Source: Purshia tridentata (lineage: Eukaryota; Streptophyta; Magnoliopsida; Rosales; Rosaceae). From it: DNA of 64,000 nucleotides. The notes under the pieces were generated by a model. The model was not told the origin of the DNA and did no database searches. It saw nothing but the letters and a program-made list of their open reading frames with translations. The position numbers were made by a program, and so were the translations under genes. The stretch is from contig QANT01001786.1 of the NCBI GenBank assembly GCA_003254885.1, positions 151,297-215,296 on the forward strand, given 5' to 3'. This document shows positions 1 through 12,226 of this stretch, in pieces (within the stretch, counting starts at the first letter, position 1; every line of letters begins with the position of its first letter).

Positions 1-157
1 CATCATTAGTGTTTGTGTTAAATAATTATGTTGTTAGTAGGTTAAGATGATGTGTTTAGTCTCTTGGTTAATTTCGACTAGTGATCCCAAAGGTAGAACA
101 ATGCTTAAATCTGGGTGTTTGAAATTTGAAAGTTAATCATTAGCTTTCTTTGAGTAG

Positions 158-3094
158 AATCGGTGGGCGGAAATGTTCCCTTGTTTGATTGCTAGAGCCT
201 CCACGATTGATACAATATCCAGTGGCATAAGTGGAACCAGAAATGGTGCTCTTCAAGTGGTGTGCCTCTTTCTTGCTCTCTTTTCTTCCCTCTCCCCCTC
301 TCTTTCTGAGAATAACTCACAAAGATCTGATTTTGTAGATGCATGCCGAGCTTCAAGTGCTTTCTCCATTGGTCCCTGTGCGTCCACTGAGGTTTCTTCG
401 TTTCTGCAAACAACATGCCGAGGGTGTGTGGGCTGTGGTTGATGTTTCTATTGACATCAATCAAGAAGGTTCCAATGCAAATCCCTTTTTGAACTGCCGG
501 AAGCTTCCTTCTGGCTGTGTTGTGCAAGATATGCCCAATGGTTACTCCAAGGTAATAGCTGATGTTGATTCTTTATTCGTTACATTTTACCTTTCAATGC
601 AATGTCATCGTTCTTTATGATTATTGAGCTGGCCATTGTTGGTATATTTTCCTTTCTACGTTATTAATGAGGTTTTTGAGCTGCATAATTTGAGTTTGTT
701 GCGAAAACATCTTATGGACAGTTAAACTCACATAGTCCTAGCCTAGCTTGACTTGTGCTTCCAATAATTTTCTTTCTTGTTATCACTCAACAAAATTGCT
801 TTCTTTTTTATTGGATTGCTCCTGTTGTAATATAGTAGGACTTTACGTAGAAATTCGTATCCTTTTTTATTATTATTTTTACTGAAGAAGATGCTTCCTC
901 ATTTTTATCATTATATAATCTTCAAACTATGAAGCCAGGGTTTGTCATTGTCTTTATTTTAATTACTCCACTGCTGCTCTAAGCTAGAGATGAGATAATC
1001 AAGGATACTCAGAGTTTAATATTAGTGTAAACCATCATATCTATTTCCGTGTCTTGAATGTATATAATATTCATAATCTTTATGTGCTGGTGAAGGTAAA
1101 AACTTTGGAAATTTCAATCTTTGTCAGATAAAATATGTATTTGATGCTTCTATTCCCATCTCTCTTTCTGTCTTAATTCTTTCTTTATTGTCCACGAGAC
1201 TAAATGACCTGGATACAGTCTTATATTGTTGTATATTGAACTCCATGCAGTGTGATTTTCTGTACACTTTATTTTAATATGTTGTTAGTTTCTCCACAAG
1301 CCTGATCAATTTTGACTTTTTAACTTGTTTGCCACACCTTCAATTAGTTTATAATTGCATGCCTTTGATTTCATGTCAACTCATCTCTAGGTGATATTAT
1401 CTTTAGTACGCTAGTTGTCTTTATCTGATGCTTCTTTCTCTGTGCAATGTTTTTCTTGGGCTTTCGATGAATATGTTTCTATTTAAACTAAAAGTTACGA
1501 AGTGCTTTCTCTCTTAAATAGATGTAGTGAAAACTGAAAAGGGTCATTTTGTAAATTCATGAGGTGGGCCAGCAAGCTGCATGGCCTGTCCGACCAGTAA
1601 AGTAGGAACCAAGTACGGGAAGATGATTGGGTTACTAAATATTTTGATTTTATGGCGGATAATCTTATGGCAAACATGTCTAGAAATTAGTGAGTCCATT
1701 GATTTGTTGGTAATTTGGTATTGTTACTTTTGGACGCTCCTTTTTTGGAAATAACTTTATCAAGCTATTTCAAAACAGAATGATAGTTAACCATCAAGAT
1801 ATATAAAGCTTTGCCCTTTTTCTTCTTTGTAATACCAATAACTCAATTGACTTTATTCTTTGGTCAACCAACTCGGTGGACTTAAAGATTGTTATGGCTG
1901 TACATGAGCTTCAAAAAAATTTTAGGTGGGTGCTGCCTACTAATGGATAGTGACTTGCAGGTGACCTGGGTAGAACATTCAGAATATGATGAGAGTACCA
2001 TCCACCAACTCTTCCAGCAATTACTCCGTTCGGGTATGGGCTATGGTGCACAGAGGTGGCTTGCCACTCTTCAAAGGCAATGCGAGTGCTTGGCAATCCT
2101 CATGTCCTCTACCATCCCCAATGAAGATCACACAGGTCACTCCATTACTGCCTTCTAGTACTACATTTTTTTTGGGACAGATATGTGATGTAATTCATAA
2201 TCTGACTAACACCTATGTTAATTCTACAGCGTTAAATATCAGTGGTAAAAGAAGCATGCTGAAGCTGGCCCAGCGTATGGTTGATAACTTCTGTGCTGGG
2301 GTTTGTGCCTCATCTGTGCGCAAGTGGGACAAACTCTGTGTTGATAATGTTAGTGAAGATGTGAGGGTCATGACCCGGAAGAGTGTGGATGACCCTGGTG
2401 AGCCGCCAGGTGTCGTGTTGAGTGCCGCAACATCTGTTTGGATTCCAGTATCAAGGCAGAGGCTGTTTAATTTCTTGCGAGACCAACAGTTAAGGAGGGA
2501 GTGGGACATTTTGTCCAATGGTGGTCCAATGCAAGATATGGTCAGCATTTCCAAGGGGCATGCAGTTGGCAACTGTGTTTCTCTCCTTCGTGCCAATGTG
2601 AGCAATATATAGTTATACTACTTGTCTTATTTTGTTGTACTATGTATTCATTCATTTGTTTGTTTCATTCATTCATTTGTACGTTTTTCTTTTTGTCGAG
2701 GTTTCAGGCTATTAATGCCAATGATAGTACAATGCTGATATTGCAAGAGACGTGGACAGATGCTTCAGGGTCACTAGTAGTGTATGCACCAGTTGACACA
2801 GCATCAATTAATGTTGTGATGCAAGGTGGTGATTCTGCCTATGTAGCTCTCCTACCATCAGGATTTGCAATCCTTCCTCGTGGTACATCCGACTATGGTG
2901 GTCCATCAGTGAAAGCAGAAGGCAATGGCTGCGATGGGGGTGGATGTCTGCTGACCGTTGGATTCCAGATCTTGGTTAATAGCCTTCCTACAGCCAAGCT
3001 GACCGTGGAGTCAGTTGAGACAGTTAGCAATCTCATCTCGTGCACAATACAGAAGATAAAATCCGCTCTTCAAATACATAATGTCGTTGTTTGA
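158..3094 (+). CDS. Class IV homeodomain-leucine zipper (HD-Zip IV) protein, C-terminal part (START and post-START), partial
   Basis: Plant transcription factor of the epidermis/L1-layer HD-Zip IV family; only the last 414 residues lie in the window, so the homeobox and zipper are off the left edge. Exons: 158-259, 339-551, 1961-2135, 2230-2597, 2708-3094, all with GT-AG borders and consistent phase. The first exon opens with [16 protein letters not shown] and continues to [33 protein letters not shown] and NGYSKVTWVEH, which are the START domain of this family; the later exons give RRSM-type [22 protein letters not shown] and SGFAILPRG, the conserved post-START region. The ending ([19 protein letters not shown]) looks closer to the ANL2/HDG1 subgroup than to PDF2, which is inference. 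The acceptor of the first exon is TAG at 155-157, and bases 1-154 look like intron. The third intron-free stretch is normal; no break was seen. Confidence 0.9.
552..1960 (+). other. Long intron of the HD-Zip IV gene
   Basis: This 1.4 kb stretch separates the exon ending NGYSK from the one starting VTWVEH. It begins GTAATAGC and ends TTGCAG. It is AT-rich with no coding sign or recognisable repeat. Confidence 0.8.
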
Positions 3095-4050
3095 AAAGCC
3101 ATGCCTGCTGCTTAGTAAGCTTGATTTAATTTACCTGGTCTTTTTTCTTTTTGTGTTTTGAGAAAAAATTGATACATGAGATTATAGGGAGAATAGAATG
3201 GATAGTAAGGAGCTGGATATTAAGAAATTTCGCGTAAAGAGGTTTCGAGTCAAGAACGAACCGCATGTGGGAAGAATTATTTTGTGCTTATTACTAATAG
3301 GGGTTTGCTTCTAAACTTAGAACAAGAGTTGAAGAGTGGTGGTTCGGGTATTGACTCAGTGGACCAGCGAGGTAGACTCAGCTCTGTCTTTTGTGTTTGT
3401 TGATTATGGATAAATTGGATACTATACAGAATTGTGACATTTGAGGAACTTGGTTTTCTATTGATTTTGTATGTTGCTACTTTTGGATTTGTTAACTCAA
3501 GTTTTATTTGTGCCTTGGCTTTTGGTTTTTGGAAGTTTATTTATTATTAAACTACCCCATCCGGTCCCTCTTTTTATATTGTTTTGCCCTTCAATCAAGC
3601 CCACATTGATCATGATTGTAAGAGGCCCACATAGATATTTTAAATGGGTTGATGATCATCATTCCAAGAACGGCATCTGTTACAAATAAGAAAATGAAAA
3701 TCGTGTTTGGGCTTTGAAATATGAGCTAGCCCATACCATTTGCAGGCCTTTAAAATCTGGATCATCTCATCCTCGGCTGAGCTAAAGCCCATAACCCATT
3801 TCAGGATTTAATTTCAAAATTAGTCCTTCAATGAATACATACTTTTACACGTACGCCTTAAAAATACCTGTAATTTCTAATTTGCCTCTTAACATTTTAT
3901 GTTTTTTTTCAATTTACATCCCGGGTTGGTTCCAAGCATTCTCTCCATCGCCTCCGGGGCAGCTGCTCCTCTATGTAACACAACACACTGTTACACACTT
4001 GGGTTCTGCTTCGAACCTGACCATCATCATCAACGCCAAAACCCTGCGCA
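3095..4050. other. Spacer between HD-Zip IV and PORR genes
   Basis: Holds the 3' UTR of the HD-Zip IV gene and the upstream region of the PORR gene. Short open frames here show no family resemblance. No repeat or RNA gene was recognised. Confidence 0.5.
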
Positions 4051-4059
4051 AAACCCTAA
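4051..4059 (+). promoter_or_regulatory. telo-box (AAACCCTAA) in 5' leader of PORR gene
   Basis: The sequence AAACCCTAA lies 26 bp before the start codon, next to further AAACCC-like runs. Telo-boxes are common upstream of plant genes for translation and organelle gene expression, which fits the gene that follows. Function is inferred from the motif only. Confidence 0.5.
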
Positions 4060-4084
4060 ATCCTAAAACCCCAGAAGAGCAAAA

Positions 4085-5494
4085 ATGCACATATTCTTAG
4101 CTTATGCAGCCAATCTCTTCAACCCCAAATCCAAAACCCTGAAACCCATCGCACTCATCCTCTACAATCTCACTTCCACAAGACCCATGTCCCAGTCCAC
4201 CAAAATACCCAAGAAGCTCGACAGGGTCCGCGACCACGGATACGACAACTACATGGAGGTCGAGAAAAAGACCCGCAAGGTTCTCAAGTTTCAGGACCTC
4301 ATTCTCTCCCAACCCAACCAAATCATCCAAGTCTCTCGCCTCGACCTCCTCGCTCGCCGCCTCGGCTTCAAACAGTACGAAGCCGGTGCTTTCGTGCTCA
4401 AATTCCCACATGTTTTTGAGATTTACGAGCACCCTGTTCAGCGAATCCTCTATTGCCGCTTAACCCGAAAAGCCCACCTTCAAATTGAGCAGGAAAAGCA
4501 GGCTCTCATTGCCCAAATCCCTGACGCCGTGACCCGCCTCAGAAAGCTCTTGATGATGTCCAATACCGGCCGGCTTCGCCTCGAGCACGTTCGGATTGCG
4601 AGGTCTGCATTTGGGCTGCCAGATGATTTCGAATACTCGGTAATTATCAAGTACCCACAGTATTTTAGACTATTTGATGCTAAGGAAACTAGGAATAAGT
4701 ACATTGAGGTTGTTGAGAAAGACCCAAAATTGGAAGTAGCTTCTATAGAGAAGCTTCGGGAGAGAGAGTATAGGGAAAAAGGAATTGATGCTGAGAATAT
4801 AAGGTTTTCATTCATTGTGAATTTTCCGCCTGGTTTTAAGATAGGGAAGTATTATAGGATTGCAGTGTGGAAATGGCAGCGGCTTCCTTATTGGTCTCCG
4901 TATGAGGATGTTACGGGTTATGACTTGAGGTCACTTGAGGCTCAGAAGCGAATGGAGAAGAGAGCGGTTGCTGTAATTCATGAATTGTTGTCGTTGACGG
5001 TGGAGAAGAAGATCACATTGGAGAGGATTGCTCATTTTAGAATGGCAATGAATTTGCCGAAGAAGTTGAAGGAGTTTCTTCTTCAACATCAGGGCATTTT
5101 TTATATTTCAACTAGAGGAAATCATGGGAAGCTTCATACAGTGTTTCTTAGGGAGGCTTATAGGAAGGGTGAGTTGATAGAGCCAAATGATTTGTATTTG
5201 GCAAGGAGAAAATTGGCTGAGTTGGTTCTAATAAGCCCAAGGAAGGCAAAAGTGGATAGCGAATTGGTTAGTTACAAAAGAGATTGGGGAGATGATGAGA
5301 TGAGGCACATGGGAAGAGACAATGTTGAGAATGCTTTTGAAGATTTTGGGAGCAGTAATGTTGGGAAGGAGAGGGATGCAGCGGATAATATGAATTTAGA
5401 TATGGGTGGCAATTATGACTCTGATTTTAGGGAGGATGATGATGATGATTGTGATGAAAAAATGGATGCAAATGATGTCCATGTAACAGAGTGA
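4085..5494 (+). CDS. PORR-domain protein (plant organelle RNA recognition), probably mitochondrial
   Basis: Intronless gene of 469 residues. From about residue 43 (LDRVRDHGYDNYMEVEKK) to about 390 it matches the PORR (formerly DUF860) family, whose studied members bind organellar group II introns and help splice them. Typical pieces are RLDLLARRLGFKQYEAGAF, KFPHVFEIYEHPV, FSFIVNFPPGFKIGKYY, LPYWSPYEDV and HQGIFYISTRGN followed by TVFLREAY. The first 40 residues are rich in K, S, T and aliphatic residues with few acids, like an organelle presequence. A second Met at 4187 (MSQSTKIPKK) would remove it, so the upstream start is preferred. The last 60 residues are very acidic (runs of D near 5440-5460). 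The exact orthologue (WTF-type or other) was not determined. Confidence 0.92.
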   Translation: MHIFLAYAANLFNPKSKTLKPIALILYNLTSTRPMSQSTKIPKKLDRVRDHGYDNYMEVEKKTRKVLKFQDLILSQPNQIIQVSRLDLLARRLGFKQYEAGAFVLKFPHVFEIYEHPVQRILYCRLTRKAHLQIEQEKQALIAQIPDAVTRLRKLLMMSNTGRLRLEHVRIARSAFGLPDDFEYSVIIKYPQYFRLFDAKETRNKYIEVVEKDPKLEVASIEKLREREYREKGIDAENIRFSFIVNFPPGFKIGKYYRIAVWKWQRLPYWSPYEDVTGYDLRSLEAQKRMEKRAVAVIHELLSLTVEKKITLERIAHFRMAMNLPKKLKEFLLQHQGIFYISTRGNHGKLHTVFLREAYRKGELIEPNDLYLARRKLAELVLISPRKAKVDSELVSYKRDWGDDEMRHMGRDNVENAFEDFGSSNVGKERDAADNMNLDMGGNYDSDFREDDDDDCDEKMDANDVHVTE

Positions 5495-7054
5495 CTATGA
5501 AAATTGGTGTTTCCTACATGGAAGCATCATAAATTCATAGTCAGGGAAGTTGCAATGAGAATGATGGTAGGAGAATCGATAATGGCATCATGTAACCTTT
5601 AGTATCTTTGAAACGTAATGGGAGGACAATGGTCAAGTATAGCATTTATGATGATCATAATTTATCATCCATGGGCAGAGAAGCAGCTTAAATGGAGTTG
5701 GATTCTTGAAGATCAAGGAAAGAGTTTTGGTGCCAAATGGCCTTTTTGATATCTTCACAACTTGGAGTGATCCTGAAGTTGAAGTTTCAGGTGAGTTAAA
5801 CTTTTGATGTGGCCATCTGGTCACCACCTTGACTTTTTACCTTACCAATCTGAAACAAACCATTTGATGAACTCAAACTTACGCAATTGGAAGAGATCGC
5901 AACTTCTTAACCTGGATCATCACCGCTGTTATCTTGTCTAATCTTGTGTTTTGTAAAATTGATACTAACAAATTAACAATAGACTGCAGACTCTGCAGTG
6001 CGGTGGATTCTGCTGTATACCATTGATCCAGAAGTTAAGAAATAATCAACTTGGAACATATGTTATCCATATATTCATTGATTTAGTTCATGACTCATGA
6101 AGTCTCTGTTTAAATCAGCTTTGTACCATTATGCTGTATATTTTCAGTAATACACATCAAAAATCTGAAAAAATTATATCTGTATACGGCTATTAACTTG
6201 TAGAATTTCTGTGTTATTCACTTGAAAACCCTTATTTGTTGATGAGGAATTAATTAATGGTCTCATGGCGATAGTGTACGGACACTCACACATAGATGAA
6301 TGGGAAACACTGAAACACTGAAACACTATTTTACCAGTGAGGCCTTGTGATATCAATTGGTTTGATGGGTGGGTTTGACAGACTTTAAATAGATCCAACA
6401 AAAAGCCCATTTGGACCCCGCTGTCTTCAATTTGGACCAACCCAACCCAAATTATAAAACCAATTCAAGTATTAACTTAAATACATTTTTAATTTTAAGG
6501 GTGACAACAGAAAGGAAGCGAAAACCATAAAGTATAAACAAAGAAGAAGACGACATTGATCAGTTTTACATATTATTTGTGAACTGATAACTAGTCTCCA
6601 GCCAATATTCATATAAACTTGTGAAATCGAATGTGAGATACCCATGATCTTGCTCAGAAAGTTAATGATCATAGTCAAAACAAAGTAGCCAATCGCCAAT
6701 GGGTCAAAGAAGTCACTGAAAAGAGAGAGAGAAGAGGCTAGTATGTTAAAACGAAGAGGTGTGGGTTGAATAAATCAAACCTCGGGTCTGAATGGAATAT
6801 TGAAACAAAAAAAGAACTTAATCCTAGTGTGGAATAGCAGTCGCTGCATTCGTGTTACTTGCAGCACAAACAAAATCTTTACAACTCCTCCTAACTCCTT
6901 CTTCTCTCTCTCTCTCTTGGTTCGGATCAGTAAGCAGGAAAAACAACTGCCAGATTGAATGAACTCATTTGTTAGAAGTATGAGTACAACATTGGAAAGA
7001 GACGCAGGCCGAAAAGAAAAAAGTTGGGAAAGAAAGAGAAAATTAAGGGTACAT
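5495..7054. other. Spacer between PORR and F-box genes
   Basis: AT-rich, with 3' UTR of the PORR gene at its start. Three copies of GAAACACT lie near 6304-6327. A CT run lies at about 6903-6918. Open frames on the minus strand at 6174-6699 have no convincing coding character. No RNA gene or transposon end was recognised. Confidence 0.45.
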
Positions 7055-7130
7055 AAATTCTTGTTAGTATATTGTCTCTCTTGTCAGTGAGTTGCCAGAT
7101 GAAATTCTTGTTAGTATAGTGTCTCTCTTG
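7055..7130 (+). repeat. Imperfect 29-bp direct repeat (period 47) at the F-box 5' end
   Basis: The 29 bases at 7055-7083 recur at 7102-7130 with one mismatch (TATATTG versus TATAGTG). The second copy encodes the F-box residues ILVSIVSLL. The first copy lies in a stop-containing frame, suggesting a local duplication that damaged the beginning of the gene. Confidence 0.8.
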
Positions 7131-8655
7131 CCGCTAAAAGAAGCAGCAGCATCTACTAGTATGCTTTCCAGACGATGGCGCTATGTGTGGATGTCAACTA
7201 GGAATCTCAACTTTGATGCTCAATTTGAACTTGGTAGAAACTGTGAGCCCTTCATTCAACTCAAACCAAAAGTAAGAGAGCAGGAAAGCCATAGATACGT
7301 CAATTGGATAAATCATGTGATGGAACAACATAGAGGCCGAACCATCGAACAATTCAAGGCTTGCTTTTATATAAATAGTGGTTTTACAGATTCCATTGAT
7401 AAATGGATTCAATTTGCAGTGGAAAAGAGAGTTGAAATTCTTGAGTTGAAGTTTTTTCCAACGCTTGGTTTTAATTCTTCCAAAAGTAGCTATAAATTTC
7501 CGGACCAAATATTAGGTCTCGGAGAAGGGAAACACTTGTATTCTGACATTCCAAGACTACACTCATGTGGATACAATAATGGATTCAAGTCCCTCAGAGT
7601 TCTTTTTTTCCAATGGGTTGATGTGACTGATGAAGTTCTTGAGTACTTGTTTTCTCACTGTTCACTTCTTGAACGACTGACAGTGTATGGTTCCGAAAAA
7701 TTGGTTAATTTAAAAGTTGTTGGTCCATCGATTGCACTGAAGTATTTAGACATACAATATTGTTATGGCCTCAAAAGCATTGAGATTTGTGATGCAAACC
7801 TTGTTTCATTTACTTATGATGGAGAGGTGATAAACCTGATTCTCAGTAATGTACCATTGCTTGTTGAGGTATCCATTAATGAGAGGTCGACTCGCATTCC
7901 CAACTTTAAATTCATGAAACTGAAGCTTCCCTTCACCCAACTTTCATGTTGTCTTTCTCATCTCCAGATTCTCATTATGGATACAGAAGGAGTGGTTAGT
8001 ATATGCACTTATGATAATGTGTTTGTTTGTTTTTCCTTTCGGATTATGTCATATAATACTCTTTTTTTGGCTTATAGGTCTATGATCAGAAGCATGAATT
8101 TCCTATATTAGCAAATCTCAAGCATTTGGAATTATTAGTTCGAGCAGATGATCGTTCGGCTCTTGGTCATTTAACTTCTTTTATGAAGGCATCTCCTTTT
8201 TTGCAGCGACTTGTGTTGAAGGTATATGTTTGATTCGTATTTAGGTTATATAGTAAAAATTTTGGTAATTTTGTTTATTTCTGTTTGATCCATTACCAAT
8301 TTTGAAGAAAATAAAGTAGGAACATGGTGATTAATTGTTGTTGTTGCGTATGTTGGTGCAGATGGATTTGATAGATGAATCCGGGAAAACAGGAAAAGTA
8401 CAGAAAGTTGGCATATGGCGGCATCATAATCTGAAGGTAGTGGAAATAGTAGGGTATCGTGCTCGTAAATGTGTTGTTGAAAAGGTCATGTACTTAATAA
8501 ATAATGTGGCTTCACTGAAGAAACTAGTTATCGATCCTACTGAAATGGATAGGGGAATTGAACAAGCCAAAATGGAAGCCAAGGCAAGACATCATGCCAT
8601 GCAATTCCTTGAACCAAAACTGCCTTCAACTATTTCATTTGTATGCCTCGAGTAA
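7088..8655 (+). pseudogene. F-box/LRR/FBD protein gene with disrupted or unresolved 5' end
   Basis: Encodes an FBD-type F-box protein, the substrate-selecting subunit of SCF ubiquitin ligases. Exons: to 7994, 8078-8221, 8362-8655, phase 0 throughout, about 446 residues from 7092. The frame opens ELPDEILVSIVSLLPLKEAA then SMLSRRWRYVW (F-box), continues through leucine-rich LRVLFF, LLERLTVYG and LKYLDIQ segments, and ends in an FBD-like part (HHNLKVVEIVGYR, VASLKKLVID). The problem is the start: no ATG precedes LPDEIL in frame, and a TAG at 7065-7067 closes the frame 21 bp upstream of the ISELPDE region. An upstream exon could join at the CAG ending at 7087, but I found no fitting donor with an ATG. 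A 47-bp partial duplication sits exactly here. So this is either a gene with an unseen first exon or a pseudogene with an otherwise intact body. A copia element lies 17 bp past the stop. Confidence 0.7.
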
Positions 8656-8671
8656 TCTGGGGTTTGTTATC

Positions 8672-8823
8672 TGTTGGGCTAATTAAATATCCAGCCCATG
8701 TTCTATAGAAGCTTGTAGAATACTCTCCATTCTTAAGTTGGTGAAATTATCTAGAGAACTCCACAAATGTTGAATATTGGTTTGAGTTTGTGTTTTTCCC
8801 ATTCTATCTAATCGATCCTAACA
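8672..8823 (+). repeat. 5' LTR, truncated to 152 bp
   Basis: Matches the first about 103 and last about 49 bases of the 674-bp 3' LTR, with roughly ten mismatches. The missing 522 bp lie between two TATTGG copies of the full LTR, so the deletion joined 6-bp microhomologies. The lost part includes the LTR TATA box, so this LTR should no longer act as promoter. Confidence 0.95.
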
Positions 8824-8825
8824 AG

Positions 8826-8837
8826 TGGTATCAAAGC
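8826..8837 (+). other. Primer-binding site of the copia element
   Basis: TGGTATCAAAGC, two bases after the 5' LTR end, matches the usual copia site TGGTATCAGAGC complementary to the 3' end of initiator methionine tRNA, with one difference. Confidence 0.85.
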
Positions 8838-9393
8838 TAGTTTCAAGAATGGAGGAGTCGAATACCATGTTCAAACTCAACCAATCAAATTGGGTGATGT
8901 GGAAGACAAGAATGGAGGACATTCTGTATTGCAAGGATTTGCATGAGCCAATTGAAGGTGTTGCAGCGAAGCCAGATAATATGTCCGATGCGGATTGGAG
9001 GAAGCTGAATAAGAAAGCAGTTGGCACAATCCGACAGTGGGTGGATCATAGCGTGTTTCACCATGTATCCAACGAGACCGATGCCAAAGCACTGTGGTCA
9101 AAGTTGGAGTCCTTGTTCGAGAAAAAGACTGCAGCCAAGAAAGCATTCCTGATCAAGGAGCTTGTCAACATGAAGTTCAATGAAGGTGTTAGTGTAGCAG
9201 TACACCTGAACAACTTCCAGAATATTATCAACCAGCTGACTACTATGGGCATGAGTATTGACGACGAGCTGCAAGCACTAATGCTACTTGGATCGTTGCC
9301 AGATAGCTGGGAGACATTCGTAGTAACTGTAAGTAATTCTGCTTCTAATGGTGTTTTGTCTATGGATAATGTTAAAGACAACATGTTTAATGA

Positions 9394-9440
9394 AGAGACA
9401 AGGAGAAAGACTTCAANAGAGACAAGGAGAAAAACTTCAA
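9394..9440 (+). repeat. 24-bp in-frame duplication with an N at the junction
   Basis: AGAGACAAGGAGAAAGACTT at 9394 recurs from 9418 with one change; the single N (9417) separates the copies. It doubles ETRRKTS in gag. It may be real or an assembly join. Confidence 0.75.
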
Positions 9441-12226
9441 ACACCGAAAATAGTCAAGTCTTTGTTATGGAGAATAGAAGGAGGAGCAAGAGCAGAGATC
9501 CAAGAGGTCGAAATAAGAGCCCAAACCGATCCAAGACAAGGTTCAGAGGTACCTGTCACCACTGTGGCAAGGAAGGCCATATGAAGAAGAACTGTCGAGT
9601 TTGGATAAAAGAACAGAAGGAAGGCATGAAGAACAAAATTCAGAAGAAAGATGACAACAACAACACTACTGCCACCTTGACTAACAATGAGGTGGAGATC
9701 CTTTCTCTTGGAGAAGAGTGCCTGCATGTGGATGATCAAGGAGTTGAGTGGATCATCGATACTGGTGCGTCTTACCACGCTACTTCTCATCTAGAGTTCT
9801 TCACTAATTACAGAAAAGGTGACTTTGGTACAGTAAAGATGGGCAACACCAGTTACTCCAAGATTTTGGGAATTGGTGACATCACTCTTCAAACAAATCT
9901 CGGCTACAAGTTAATGTTGAAAGATGTAAGGCACGTTGCTAATCTACGCCTCAACTTAATGTCTGGAATCGCTCTTGATCGCCAAGGTTTTGAGAGTCAC
10001 TTTGCAAATGGCAAGTGGAAGCTCACAAAGGGGTCGATGGTGGTCGCTAGAGGAAAGGCTTGCTGCTCACTCTACAAGACATGTGGAAAGATCATCAAAG
10101 ATGAGTTAAATGTCGTGGATGATTCTTCTCCAGATCTATGGCATAAGAGGCTAGGCCACATCAGTGAGAAAGGCCTACACGTTCTGGCAAAGAAGACACT
10201 CATTCCCTTTGCCAAAGGTATGCCATTAAACTCTTGTGATTATTGTTTATATGGCAAGCATCATAAAGTAAGTTTTTCTAGATCCTCCACAAAGAAAGAA
10301 AATTTGCTTGATCTTGTACATTCCGATGTATGTGGTCCAATGGAGGTGGAATCATTGGGTGGTAATAAATACTTTGTTTCTTATATTGATGACGCTTCAC
10401 GCAAAGTTTGGGTATATTTGATGAAGTCAAAAGATCAGGTATTTCAAACTTTTCAGCAGTTTCATACCATGGTGGAAAGAGAGACAGGGAGATCTCTTAA
10501 GTGTCTCCGTAGTGACAATGGCGGAGAGTATACTTCTCATCAGTTTAGAGATTACTGTCTAAAGCATGGTATAAGGCATGAGAAGACGGTTCCTGGCACT
10601 CCACAACACAATGGTGTGGCAGAAAGGTATAACCGCACTATCATGGAGAGGGTCAGATGTATGCTGAGGACTGCTAAATTACCCAAACACTTCTGGGCTG
10701 AAGCTGTGAGGACCGCCTGCTATCTAATCAACAGATCTCCATCAGTACCGTTGGGTCTTGAAGTTCCAGAGAGAGCTTGGACATGCAAAGATGTATCCTA
10801 CTCTCATATGAAGGTATTTGGTTGCAAAGCCTTTGCACACGTGCCCAAAGAACAGAGAACAAAGCTGGACGACAAGACAATTCCTTGCATCTTCCTTGGT
10901 TATGGAAATGAGGAATTCGGCTATCGGCTGTGGGACCCGAAGCAGAAGAAATTTATAAGAAGCAGAGATGTTATCTTCTATGAAGATGAGACTTTTGATT
11001 CAGACAAGCAAGAACCAAGACGGCCAGTCAGAAGCATTGATGCATCACAACAAGCTACAACAAATGAAGTTGAACAAGCAGAAGTTGAAGAGATACCTGG
11101 AGAGAGAGATGACGAGACGCCTCCAGATATTACTAATCAGGGGGAGCACAATCAGGAGGAGCCTGATCAGGGGGAGCCTGAACAAAGAGAGCCGCCAGCT
11201 CAACAAGAAAATCCAAGAGTACCTGAACCCAGAAGATCCACTAGAGAACGTAAGACATCTACCAAGTATCCTTCATCAGAGTATATTTTGCTGACCAGCG
11301 ATGGAGAACCTGAGACCTTTGAGAAAGCCAAGTCTCATAAAGACAGTGATAAATGGATGAAGGCTATGGAGTCTGAGATGGACTCTCTACTGAAAAATGG
11401 CACTTATGAGTTGGTAGAGCTTCCAAAAGGTAGAAAAACACTCAAGAACAAGTGGGTGTATAAGCTAAAAAGAGATGCGAATGAAAAGGTGACAAAGTAC
11501 AAGGCTTGCTTGGTGGTCAAAGGATTTGGGCAGAAGAAAGGTATTGACTTTGATGAAATCTTCTCTCCTGTTGTGAAAATGACCTCCATCCGTGTTATCT
11601 TGGGTCTGGCAGCATGTATGGATCTCGAGCTGGAGCAGTTGGACGTCAAAACTGCATTTCTTCATGGTAATTTGGAAGAAGAAATATACATGGAGCAACC
11701 TGAGGGATTCAAAGTCCAAGGGAAAGAACACATGGTTTGTAAACTAAAGAAAAGCCTATATGGCTTGAAGCAAGCGCCAAGGCAGTGGTATAAGAAGTTC
11801 GACTCATTCATGGTGGGTCATGGGTACAAGAGAACTAACGCCGATCCATGTGTTTACATCCGACACTTCCCTGGTGGTAATTTCATTATCCTATTGCTCT
11901 ATGTTGATGATATGTTAATTGTTGGACAAGATGCCATCATGATTCGCAGGTTAAAAGAAGATTTATTCAAGTCCTTTGACATGAAGGACTTAGGACCTGC
12001 TAAACAAATCTTGGGCATGGAGATCGTTCGTGACAGAAAAGCAAAGAAGCTATGGTTGTCACAAGAGAGGTATGTTGAACGGGTGCTTGAAAGGTTCAAC
12101 ATGAAAAGAGCTAAATCGGTGAGCTCACCTCTAGCTAGTCATTTCAAACTCAGTAAGAAGTCATGCCCAAAGACAGAAGAAGAAAAAGAGAAGATGGCCT
12201 CTACGCCTTACTCTTCGGCAGTGGGG

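Noticed and set aside
4097-4815. Minus-strand open frames opposite the PORR gene
   Set aside because: They are shadows of the plus-strand coding sequence, whose protein is clearly conserved.
6174-6699. Possible gene on the minus strand before the F-box gene
   Set aside because: Two short unrelated frames with AT-rich composition and no family resemblance.
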